This document shows positions 1-5,901 of a DNA stretch of 22,199 nucleotides, in pieces. The position numbers were made by a program, and so were the translations under genes. Origin of the DNA: a virus; IMG/VR virus record IMGVR_UViG_3300030106_007711, positions 9,403 through 31,601 of that record; one strand, 5' to 3'. The notes beneath the pieces are model-generated. The model worked only from the letters and a program-made list of their open reading frames with translations, was not told where the DNA came from and did not search any database. The stretch's first letter is position 1, and each line of letters begins with the position of its first letter.

Positions 1-732
1 ATCGAGACCTTACCTAAGGATAGTATTAATTTGTTTGATGAGCTTCAGCGCGACTATTATAATAACAACGATATTGTTAGATCTACTAGACATCTTATTA
101 AAGAGCGTAGATTAGATACTGCTGTAAATAGACCTGATAGTCTCTATCTTTCTTTAATTGATAAAGTTCATAAAAATAGATTAGTTATACCTTTTGTAAA
201 CGAAAATAATGAAATAGAATTTTATCAAACAAGAACTGTACTAAACCGTGATAATAAAATAAAGCCTAAGTACTTAGGTAAAGTAGGATCGGAAAAAACT
301 CTATTTAATATAGATAAAGTTACTAATGATCATGATAAGGTCTATATATTTGAAGGACCTATAAATGCTTTTTTTACTAATAACTCTATAGCAGTAGCAG
401 GTATTACTGAAAGAGGTAAATCATTTACACAACGTCAACAACAACAGCTGGATGGTGTATTGAGGTTTTTTGATATAGTATGGATACTAGACTCGCAATG
501 GATTGATAGAGCTTCATTAATAAAATCTGAAGTACTACTTAAACAAGGTGAAAAAGTCTTTATATGGCCTGAAAAATTTGGCAAGAGGTTTAAAGACTTT
601 AATGATATAGCTATAGCATGTAAGATAGATGAAATAAAGTGGGACTTTATAAAAAATAATACCTTCGAGGGTATCGAAGGTATTATTAAGTTAACTGAAA
701 TTAAAAAATATAGTAATATTACACGTACTTAA
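1..732 (+). CDS. 61: DNA primase, T4 gp61-like, C-terminal part (5' end outside window)
   Basis: The reading frame is open to the first base, so the gene starts upstream; 243 residues are visible. It resembles the TOPRIM-containing C-terminal half of T4-type primase, which makes RNA primers for lagging-strand synthesis with the gp41 helicase. Visible landmarks are the TOPRIM acidic motif VYIFEGPINAFF (about residues 114-125 of the visible part), an aspartate strand WILDSQWID (about 161-169), and the gp61-style ending FIWP followed by KDFNDIA (about 187-204). The N-terminal zinc-binding domain of the family is not in the window. The TTG at 31 is an internal Leu codon, not a start. The 3' end overlaps the convergent gene at 719-1147 by 14 bases, and the last 30 codons contain a hairpin that works as a terminator for the other strand. 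I am confident of the family; the symbol is by homology to T4. Confidence 0.85.
   Translation: METLPKDSINLFDELQRDYYNNNDIVRSTRHLIKERRLDTAVNRPDSLYLSLIDKVHKNRLVIPFVNENNEIEFYQTRTVLNRDNKIKPKYLGKVGSEKTLFNIDKVTNDHDKVYIFEGPINAFFTNNSIAVAGITERGKSFTQRQQQQLDGVLRFFDIVWILDSQWIDRASLIKSEVLLKQGEKVFIWPEKFGKRFKDFNDIAIACKIDEIKWDFIKNNTFEGIEGIIKLTEIKKYSNITRT
651..687 (-). terminator. Intrinsic terminator for the 719-1147 transcript, inside the primase gene
   Basis: Bases 655-668 (AATAATACCTTCGA) and 674-687 form a perfect 14-bp inverted repeat around a 5-base loop (669-673). Read on the minus strand, the hairpin is followed immediately by a T run (complement of the A run at 651-656). It begins 32 bases after the stop codon of the minus-strand gene. 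On the plus strand no T run follows, so it should act in one direction only. It lies entirely inside the 3' coding part of the convergent primase gene. Confidence 0.8.
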
Positions 733-1147
733 ATTGAGGATTTTCAGTTTGAGCTAAATACCCCTTAAATGACTCAGTTACTCCCGCCAACTCTGTAGCT
801 ACTCTAGAAATCTTTCTTTGCTCTGATTGCTTCATCCTGTCAAAAATGGTATCCGGTTCCGCATTAGCTAATTTTTGTTGAATAGAGTTCTGCTCTTCAC
901 CATTGAGATAATCAAGAAATTCTTCCATACTTTTAATCCAGCTTCTTAATTCATCTTTCATAGCTTCATTTCTTTCAGCTACTGCAGAAGCTGCTTTTAA
1001 TGCTGGGTCATCAGCTTGTACATCAACATCAACATCTAGATCAAACTCTTCAGGGTTAGTATCTTGATCAAGAGAATTTTCAAAAGCCTCTCTATCATCA
1101 TCTTGTTCACTTAGAACTTTAAAGAACCGATTTTCAAACTTAGTCAT
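719..1147 (-). CDS. Acidic small protein of unknown function, 142 aa
   Basis: I do not recognise a family. The protein starts with the basic/aromatic stretch MTKFENRFFKVLSEQ, then a very acidic segment (about residues 16-48, with an alternating DLDVDVDVQADD run). The C-terminal two thirds look helical, with charged heptad-like patterns (about 55-130). Short acidic helical proteins of this kind occur among phage capsid-core or virion-associated proteins, but that is only an analogy. It is transcribed alone, from a late-type octamer (1153-1160) five bases before its ATG, divergent from the gene at 1180. It ends tail to tail with the primase (14-base overlap) and has its own terminator at 651-687. 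The late-type promoter suggests expression with the structural genes. Confidence 0.75.
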   Translation of the reverse strand: MTKFENRFFKVLSEQDDDREAFENSLDQDTNPEEFDLDVDVDVQADDPALKAASAVAERNEAMKDELRSWIKSMEEFLDYLNGEEQNSIQQKLANAEPDTIFDRMKQSEQRKISRVATELAGVTESFKGYLAQTENPQFKYV

Positions 1148-1152
1148 ACAAT

Positions 1153-1160
1153 TATTTATG
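1153..1160 (-). promoter_or_regulatory. T4-type late promoter for the 719-1147 gene
   Basis: On the minus strand the octamer CATAAATA matches the T4/cyanophage late consensus (TATAAATA, NATAAATA). It is followed by ATTGT and then the ATG at 1147, a five-base spacer. It forms the left arm of a 10-bp palindrome shared with the divergent promoter at 1167-1174. Confidence 0.7.
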
Positions 1161-1166
1161 CTCTAG

Positions 1167-1174
1167 CATAAATA
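1167..1174 (+). promoter_or_regulatory. T4-type late promoter for the 1180-3013 cassette
   Basis: CATAAATA followed by AATAT and then the GTG start at 1180. The same 13 bases precede the ATG at 21124, including the five-base spacer. This shared spacing supports GTG at 1180 as the start rather than the out-of-frame ATG at 1178. Confidence 0.7.
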
Positions 1175-1179
1175 AATAT

Positions 1180-1512
1180 GTGGCTAATAACGGATATTAC
1201 CCTTATTTTACAGGAATTGCTGATAAGCAGTTTTCACCTAATTTAAATACTGATGGTCAAATACGTAAGTATAAAGAGGATGAAGCTAATCAAAAAGCTC
1301 CTCCTATACTTCCTTATGAATTACAACAGATAGAGCAGCTACTAGGAGATACCTTTGTCTCCTTAGCGGAACTAAGGGGTATGCTTGATGTAGCCTCTAG
1401 TAGAAGTGGTATAGATAGCAGTACATTAGATAGTATTAATCAAAAGATAGATCAAATAAATAAAATATTAACTCTTGAAATTCCTGAAGACCTATCTAAA
1501 ATAGGTATATGA
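1180..1512 (+). CDS. Unknown protein, 110 aa, GTG start
   Basis: No family recognised. The N-terminal 35 residues are rich in Tyr, Asn, Pro and Gly (ANNGYYPYFTGI) and look extended. Residues 45-110 look helical, with a possible coiled coil near the C-terminus (DSINQKIDQINKILTLEI). The start is GTG at 1180: the upstream late-type promoter and five-base spacer match those of the gene at 21124, where an ATG sits in the same position. An ATG at 1178 lies in another frame that closes after about 23 codons. The stop TGA overlaps the ATG of the next gene (ATGA), so the two are probably translationally coupled. It is the first gene of a four-gene plus-strand cassette. Confidence 0.75.
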   Translation: MANNGYYPYFTGIADKQFSPNLNTDGQIRKYKEDEANQKAPPILPYELQQIEQLLGDTFVSLAELRGMLDVASSRSGIDSSTLDSINQKIDQINKILTLEIPEDLSKIGI

Positions 1513-1916
1513 GAATAGCTATCTCTCTTTCTTTAGTCTTAATAATCTCTCTTGCTCTAGGCTATGCCTTACGAAACATACTAGGGTTTTTTGAAACTGC
1601 TATCTTAGCAGCATTTTTACAATTAATAGCTCCTTCAATCTGGAATGCTATTTTTAAATATAAAGAACAGATTTTTCAACTTGAAAGTGAAATCAATTAT
1701 CTTGTAGATCTTAATACTGCAGAAGTTGACTGCCCATGTGGAAATTATAAATTTAGCGAAATAGTAGTAGTAACAGATGACACAGTTGAAACTAAATGTC
1801 CAAAATGTGAAGGAACTTATAGATTAATACCAAGTGTTAGAGCAGTACTTACTACAGAAGTTTTAGATGTTGAGAAAAAGCCTTTCGAAGATTTAAAAAT
1901 TGGAAAGGAAGTATAA
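1509..1916 (+). CDS. Membrane-anchored zinc-ribbon protein, 135 aa
   Basis: Residues 1-23 form a hydrophobic helix (ISLSLVLIISLALGYAL) and residues 25-50 a second, weaker one (GFFETAILAAFLQLIAPSIW), so it is probably an inner-membrane protein with a short hairpin anchor. A short charged helix follows (about 51-70). The C-terminal domain has four cysteines, Cys75-Pro-Cys77 and Cys97-Pro-Lys-Cys100, spaced by about 20 residues in the manner of a zinc ribbon. The role is unknown: such ribbons bind nucleic acid or protein, and here the ribbon would be tethered to the membrane. Its ATG overlaps the preceding stop by four bases. There is no clear ribosome binding site beyond a weak AGG a few bases before the start. 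The domain calls are mine; the function is not inferable. Confidence 0.75.
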   Translation: MRIAISLSLVLIISLALGYALRNILGFFETAILAAFLQLIAPSIWNAIFKYKEQIFQLESEINYLVDLNTAEVDCPCGNYKFSEIVVVTDDTVETKCPKCEGTYRLIPSVRAVLTTEVLDVEKKPFEDLKIGKEV

Positions 1917-1928
1917 TATAATATATAT

Positions 1929-2174
1929 ATGAATAAAACATTTAAATTTAACCTAAAAGATGGTACAGTAAAAACTATGTTATTTGACGAGTTCGTAAGA
2001 TGGGCTTGTTTAATCGAAGGAGTAGAAAAAGTTTCAGAAAAACTAGAAGAAGCTGGTATAGATTTGAATACTAATGACTGGGTAAAGCCATTAGCATTTC
2101 AAAAATATGTAGAAGAAAGATACCATTCTATGAGACACGACTTAACAGTTGAAGCTGGATTAGGTAACATATAA
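1929..2174 (+). CDS. Unknown small protein, 81 aa
   Basis: No family recognised. It begins with a probable beta-hairpin (MNKTFKFNLKDGTVKTMLFDEF) and continues as amphipathic helices (about residues 20-80) with two Trp and several acidic residues. The spacer before it is an AT repeat (about 1915-1928) with no Shine-Dalgarno sequence and no TAAATA octamer, although a TATAAT hexamer is present. Its TAA stop shares one base with the ATG of the glycosyltransferase gene (TAATG). The tight coupling suggests the two proteins are made together. Confidence 0.7.
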   Translation: MNKTFKFNLKDGTVKTMLFDEFVRWACLIEGVEKVSEKLEEAGIDLNTNDWVKPLAFQKYVEERYHSMRHDLTVEAGLGNI

Positions 2175-3013
2175 TGAAAAAGCTCACTATAGGGTTATGT
2201 GTATACGATGATTTTGATGGTATATACTTCACTATTCAATCACTTAGACTTCATCATTCTGAAGTAATGAGTGAAGTAGAGTTTATTATTATAAACAATA
2301 ACCCTAAATCTCACCTAGGTAATGAGATTCAAAAATATACAAGACATATTACTGAACCTTTGACCTACGTTGAATATAGCTCCTATAGTTCAACAGCTTT
2401 AAGAGATAAAATTTTTACTCTAGCTAATACCCCCTATGTATTAGTAATGGATTGTCATGTACTACTTGAAGGTGGTATATTAAAAAAATTAATAGATTTT
2501 TATGATAACGAAAAAGATAATGGTAATCTCTTACAAGGTCCATTAATTTACGACGATCTTAATAATTTAAGCACGCATTATGACTTAAGTAAATGGGGCG
2601 CATATATGTGGGGTACCTGGGGTACTGATAAAAAAGGAGAAAAAAGAGAAAATAAACCATTTGAAATACCAGCGCAAGGCCTTGGGTTATTTAGCTGCCG
2701 TAAAGAATCGTGGTTAGGCTTTAATAACAAATTTAGAGGCTTTGGAGGAGAAGAAGGTTATATACATGAAAAGTATAGACAGCATGGAAAAGCTACTCTA
2801 TGCTTGCCATGGATGAGATGGATGCATAGATTTCAAAGACCGCATGGTGTACCTTATAATTGTGATCTTAAAGATAGGTTTAGAAACTATATGATAGGAT
2901 TCCATGAATTAAAACTAAACATAAATGATGTTATAAAACAGTTTAAAGAAGTAATTCCTAAAGAATATATTTTAGAGATCAAAAAGGAGCTCGGCATTAT
3001 AAAGAAAAAATAG
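2174..3013 (+). CDS. Glycosyltransferase, family 2-like (GT-A fold), 279 aa
   Basis: This probably transfers a sugar from a nucleotide-sugar donor. The N-terminus has the family-2 opening strand KLTIGLCVYDDFDGIYFTI (3-21) and a second strand ending EFIIINNNP (36-44). A metal-site motif of DxD type, VMDCHV, lies at 91-96. The region around 164-200 (PAQGLGLFSCRKESW, then FRGFGGEEGYIHEK) resembles the acceptor and catalytic-acid part of GT-A enzymes, where an ED/EE pair is usual. There is no membrane helix, so it is likely soluble. The acceptor is unknown: candidates are modified phage DNA, host surface glycans or a virion protein. It is the last gene of the plus-strand cassette and overlaps the convergent 381-aa tail gene by 17 bases. 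Family call good, substrate unknown. Confidence 0.8.
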   Translation: MKKLTIGLCVYDDFDGIYFTIQSLRLHHSEVMSEVEFIIINNNPKSHLGNEIQKYTRHITEPLTYVEYSSYSSTALRDKIFTLANTPYVLVMDCHVLLEGGILKKLIDFYDNEKDNGNLLQGPLIYDDLNNLSTHYDLSKWGAYMWGTWGTDKKGEKRENKPFEIPAQGLGLFSCRKESWLGFNNKFRGFGGEEGYIHEKYRQHGKATLCLPWMRWMHRFQRPHGVPYNCDLKDRFRNYMIGFHELKLNINDVIKQFKEVIPKEYILEIKKELGIIKKK

Positions 3014-4142
3014 ACAAACTGTTATCAGGAATAGAAAATTTCTTATCTCTATAGTCTCCTTCGATAGTAATATTAGTATTGATAGCAAATTCATCTGCTC
3101 TCTCTTTAGGTATACTACCAATTATTAAATTACTCTTAAAAATTTCTAGATTTGTATCTACTAATCTTCCAAAAAATTCTACCGGGGTATTAAAACTAAT
3201 ATTATTTTGTACTCTATATATATTAATATTTTCTTCTGCTATATTAAGTAAATTTATACTTGCTTGATCAGCTATAGCGGACACTCCTGTAGTTGTAGTT
3301 ATATTAACATTAGGATTAAATGTGTTACCTTTAGTAGTTAGAGTTTCAGTTAATACCTCTGTAGATACTAAACCTTCAATGTGAGGATTTTTTAAGAAAA
3401 ACTTACCTACAGATAAAGCAGGATTTGAAGTTGAGACAGGAGAAGTAAATGAATAGCCAACAAAAACATCTAAATTATCAAAATTATCTAATTCTAACGG
3501 TAAGTCAATAGTAGTTAATGTTTGATATGCTGAATCGATATTTCTATCTATTGATATTTTAGTTCCTAAATTAGCATATCTAAATCTTAAGGTAGTAAAA
3601 CTATCTGAAGTTAATGGTATAGTGGGAGAAAATGATGATAGCTCTTCATAAAACACTAAACTTTTGTTAAAGTCTCTAATACAAAGTGAATTTCTTCTTA
3701 CCTCGTGTGGTTTAACTCCATCTCTCCCATCTCTACCCGATAATCCGTAAAGACCAGTAGTATCAAAAACTATTTTTATAAGTTGACCGCTTAAACTAGT
3801 AGAATCAATTACTATATTATTACTATCTTCAGTAAGAAGAGGGAGCGGTGCTTCAGAAAGTAAAGAAACAGACGATAATGAAACACCAGGATCTTGATCT
3901 CCAACATATTGACCAGGAAGTGAAGATACTTCAGATGTTAATGTAGTTAAAAAGGTACCAAAAGCGTATTCAACTGCAGATTCTTGAGCTTGAAAGGAAT
4001 TACCGGTTAATCCTAAATCACTAGGTACTTTAAAGTCAAATGACCAAACTATATCATAATTTGAATTATATTTAAAGTCTTTTTCTACAAATTGGTAAGA
4101 TCTCTCACCAGCTGGTAGTTTTATTTCATCAGGAAAAGCCAT
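2997..4142 (-). CDS. Putative tail-fibre or receptor-binding protein, lectin-like, 381 aa
   Basis: Last gene of the minus-strand structural block. Residues about 28-258 are beta-rich with spacing that suggests a concanavalin A/LamG-type jelly roll: strands VWSFDFKVP (32-40), KIVFDTTGLYGLSG (123-136), SLCIRDFNKSLVFYEELSS (152-170), FTTLRFRYANL (182-192), and LDVFVGYSF before KFFLKNPHIEG (224-257). RDGRDGV at 137-143 is a striking charged loop. After that comes a Thr-rich linker (about 260-290) and a small C-terminal domain. Position after two collar fibres supports a virion, host-contact role. The late-type octamer AATAAATA lies six bases before the ATG. The fold call is from pattern only; a chaperone or an inner baseplate role is also possible. 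Confidence 0.65.
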   Translation of the reverse strand: MAFPDEIKLPAGERSYQFVEKDFKYNSNYDIVWSFDFKVPSDLGLTGNSFQAQESAVEYAFGTFLTTLTSEVSSLPGQYVGDQDPGVSLSSVSLLSEAPLPLLTEDSNNIVIDSTSLSGQLIKIVFDTTGLYGLSGRDGRDGVKPHEVRRNSLCIRDFNKSLVFYEELSSFSPTIPLTSDSFTTLRFRYANLGTKISIDRNIDSAYQTLTTIDLPLELDNFDNLDVFVGYSFTSPVSTSNPALSVGKFFLKNPHIEGLVSTEVLTETLTTKGNTFNPNVNITTTTGVSAIADQASINLLNIAEENINIYRVQNNISFNTPVEFFGRLVDTNLEIFKSNLIIGSIPKERADEFAINTNITIEGDYRDKKFSIPDNSLSIFSL

Positions 4143-4148
4143 TATACA

Positions 4149-4156
4149 TATTTATT
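4149..4156 (-). promoter_or_regulatory. T4-type late promoter for the 381-aa gene
   Basis: On the minus strand AATAAATA is followed by TGTATA and then the ATG at 4142, a six-base spacer. No Shine-Dalgarno sequence lies between them. Confidence 0.6.
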
Positions 4157-4167
4157 CCTGTATAAAG

Positions 4168-4326
4168 TTAATCAAAAGCTTTTAAAATTTGATTTATCTT
4201 TTCTACTAAAATTTTACAGCTCTTAAAATTTTTTTCATCTTCAATTTTAAAGGTAGATTCTTGAGCTAATTTTTTAATAAAAAGAAAATCTTCGTAATCT
4301 AGTCCTTCTACTACTATTTCTTTCAT
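4168..4326 (-). CDS. Small unknown protein, 52 aa
   Basis: An intact minus-strand frame fills the only sizeable gap between the 517-aa and 381-aa fibre genes. It starts at ATG 4326 and ends with TAA at 4168-4170. The protein begins MKEIVVEGLDYEDFLFIKKL and ends QILKAFD; it is charged and looks helical, with one Cys. Codon choice matches its neighbours. It starts 8 bases after the stop of the upstream fibre gene, in the usual spacing for this block. An ATTAAATA octamer overlaps that stop but sits only one base from this ATG, so it is either chance or not a promoter for this start. Function unknown; a small chaperone or assembly factor for a neighbouring fibre would fit the position but is speculation. 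Confidence 0.55.
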   Translation of the reverse strand: MKEIVVEGLDYEDFLFIKKLAQESTFKIEDEKNFKSCKILVEKINQILKAFD

Positions 4327-4334
4327 ATATTTAA

Positions 4335-5888
4335 TTATTCACCGTAGCCAATTATATCAACAAATACATTTGGTTGTAAACCAGGAGCTGTTCTATTTCC
4401 GTCAAGAGCAACAAATAGTTTTCTAGAAGTTCTGTTAAATCTAGCTGTAAATTGGCCTCCATCCCCTTGTTGCGATCTACCTTGTACAGTACCCCCACCA
4501 GCATCACCTAAAACAAACTTTTTAGAAGTAGCTGCGGGTAAATCTGAATTATCGAAAGTAAAGTAGAAAGCAGCTCTATTAGGTATAGTATACTGACAAT
4601 GAATAACCTTTGCAGCTACTGGTACTATAGTAGGTAAGTCAAAACCAGTCCATGAATTAACAACAAAATCAGTACCATCATTAATTAACTCCACAGGAGA
4701 GTCAAGGTAAACGTTTTTATAAATAGTAGCTTTAGAATCAGCTGGGTACCCGTCATTATTAGATGAAAGACCTACCTCAATAGTACCACTTAAGAATTGA
4801 GTAGCAGTATTATCAATACGAACTCCGTTTTTAGCAGCAGAAAGCGGTGTATTAAATGATATAGTTGGTGCATTTACCTTATCATCAACTGCTTTAATAA
4901 TAAACGTAGTAGCAAAAGCAGATAATGGGCTTGAACTTAAAATACCACCGTTACTAGTACCAACTTTACCCGCTTTTCCTGAAACTACATTGTATTCAGT
5001 ACCTAAAAACGGATCAGCTACTGCAGATCCATATAGAGTAGCTTTTGTAAAGTCAGGTAACACAAAATTATCACCCGTACCACCGTACCTATTACCTATA
5101 ACACCCGAAAGATCGGGATAATTAGATCCAGTAACTGTAGATCCGTCACATTTTAACCAACCATAAGGTACTTCGAATCCAGAAGATATAAATGGTACAA
5201 CAGTACCAACAGGTACTGCACCTGCTGAGGAATTAGGTACTATAGTTTCTACAACAGTAGGTAAAGCCCATCTTAACTGCCCAGCAGCATCAGAAATTAA
5301 CTGACTATTATTTACAGAAGGTTTAACAGAAGGAAAATCATAGTCAATAGCATTAATTTTTAATTTTTTAGGTAATTCTAAGTAGCTACCAGCGTCTACT
5401 GTACGTTGTGTAATACCATCAATATTAATAAAACTACTTAAAGCTACTTTTTGCGAACCATCAAGCTCTATACTACTACCCAATGCATTTAAATCTATAT
5501 TACCAGCAGATAGCTTACCTATAGTTATTCTTTGTGATGCATCAATATTAATAGTGTTATCCCCTGCGGAAGCTAAATTAGAAATAGTAACCCAGTCATT
5601 AATACTACCACCATTATTTTCGTTAATAAACTGTAATATATTATTATCACTATCAAAAGCAATATCGCCAACTACACCGGTTTTATCAGTTATAGTCTCT
5701 GTTGTACCTAAAAACTTATTACCAACTAAAGTACCTCCTAGAGTAGTACCGTCTCCAATAAAAACTCTCTTTGTATCAGTTGTATATCCAAATTCACCCT
5801 CATCGAGAGTTACTTCTTTTCTTTCTGTATCAGTTCCTCTTCTTACTAGAAGTTTTAAAAGAGTATTTTCTAAAATTTCAATGGACAT
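4335..5888 (-). CDS. Tail-fibre protein with Mtd-type N-terminus and collar domain, 517 aa
   Basis: A probable host-contact fibre. Residues 10-60 match the major-tropism-determinant N-terminal type module (LVRRGTD, then LDEGEFGYTTDTKRVFIGDG), which is an attachment or trimerisation head. Residues 60-225 form a repetitive beta shaft. A phage tail collar domain follows at about 226-285 (PVGTVVPFIS, GWLKCDGS, YPDLSGVIG, NFVLPDFT), with the familiar FIIKA close at 329-333. The last 180 residues (about 340-517) are a separate beta-rich tip ending VFVDIIGYGE. It is a paralogue of the upstream 480-aa gene: head and collar are shared, the tip is different. ATTAAATA lies five bases before the ATG. Both genes are likely structural parts of the baseplate periphery. 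Confidence 0.8.
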   Translation of the reverse strand: MSIEILENTLLKLLVRRGTDTERKEVTLDEGEFGYTTDTKRVFIGDGTTLGGTLVGNKFLGTTETITDKTGVVGDIAFDSDNNILQFINENNGGSINDWVTISNLASAGDNTINIDASQRITIGKLSAGNIDLNALGSSIELDGSQKVALSSFINIDGITQRTVDAGSYLELPKKLKINAIDYDFPSVKPSVNNSQLISDAAGQLRWALPTVVETIVPNSSAGAVPVGTVVPFISSGFEVPYGWLKCDGSTVTGSNYPDLSGVIGNRYGGTGDNFVLPDFTKATLYGSAVADPFLGTEYNVVSGKAGKVGTSNGGILSSSPLSAFATTFIIKAVDDKVNAPTISFNTPLSAAKNGVRIDNTATQFLSGTIEVGLSSNNDGYPADSKATIYKNVYLDSPVELINDGTDFVVNSWTGFDLPTIVPVAAKVIHCQYTIPNRAAFYFTFDNSDLPAATSKKFVLGDAGGGTVQGRSQQGDGGQFTARFNRTSRKLFVALDGNRTAPGLQPNVFVDIIGYGE

Positions 5889-5893
5889 ATTCT

Positions 5894-5901
5894 TATTTAA
5901 T
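5894..5901 (-). promoter_or_regulatory. T4-type late promoter for the 517-aa fibre gene
   Basis: On the minus strand ATTAAATA is followed by AGAAT and the ATG at 5888, a five-base spacer. It overlaps the stop codon of the upstream 480-aa gene. Six of eight positions match TATAAATA. Confidence 0.5.

Noticed and set aside
3079-3267. Plus-strand open frame opposite the 381-aa gene
   Set aside because: Lies wholly inside a well-supported minus-strand gene, has no promoter octamer, and reads as low-complexity hydrophobic antisense translation.
4328-4335. ATTAAATA as a late promoter for the 52-aa gene
   Set aside because: It ends one base before the ATG, which would place the start site inside the gene; it may be chance in AT-rich sequence.
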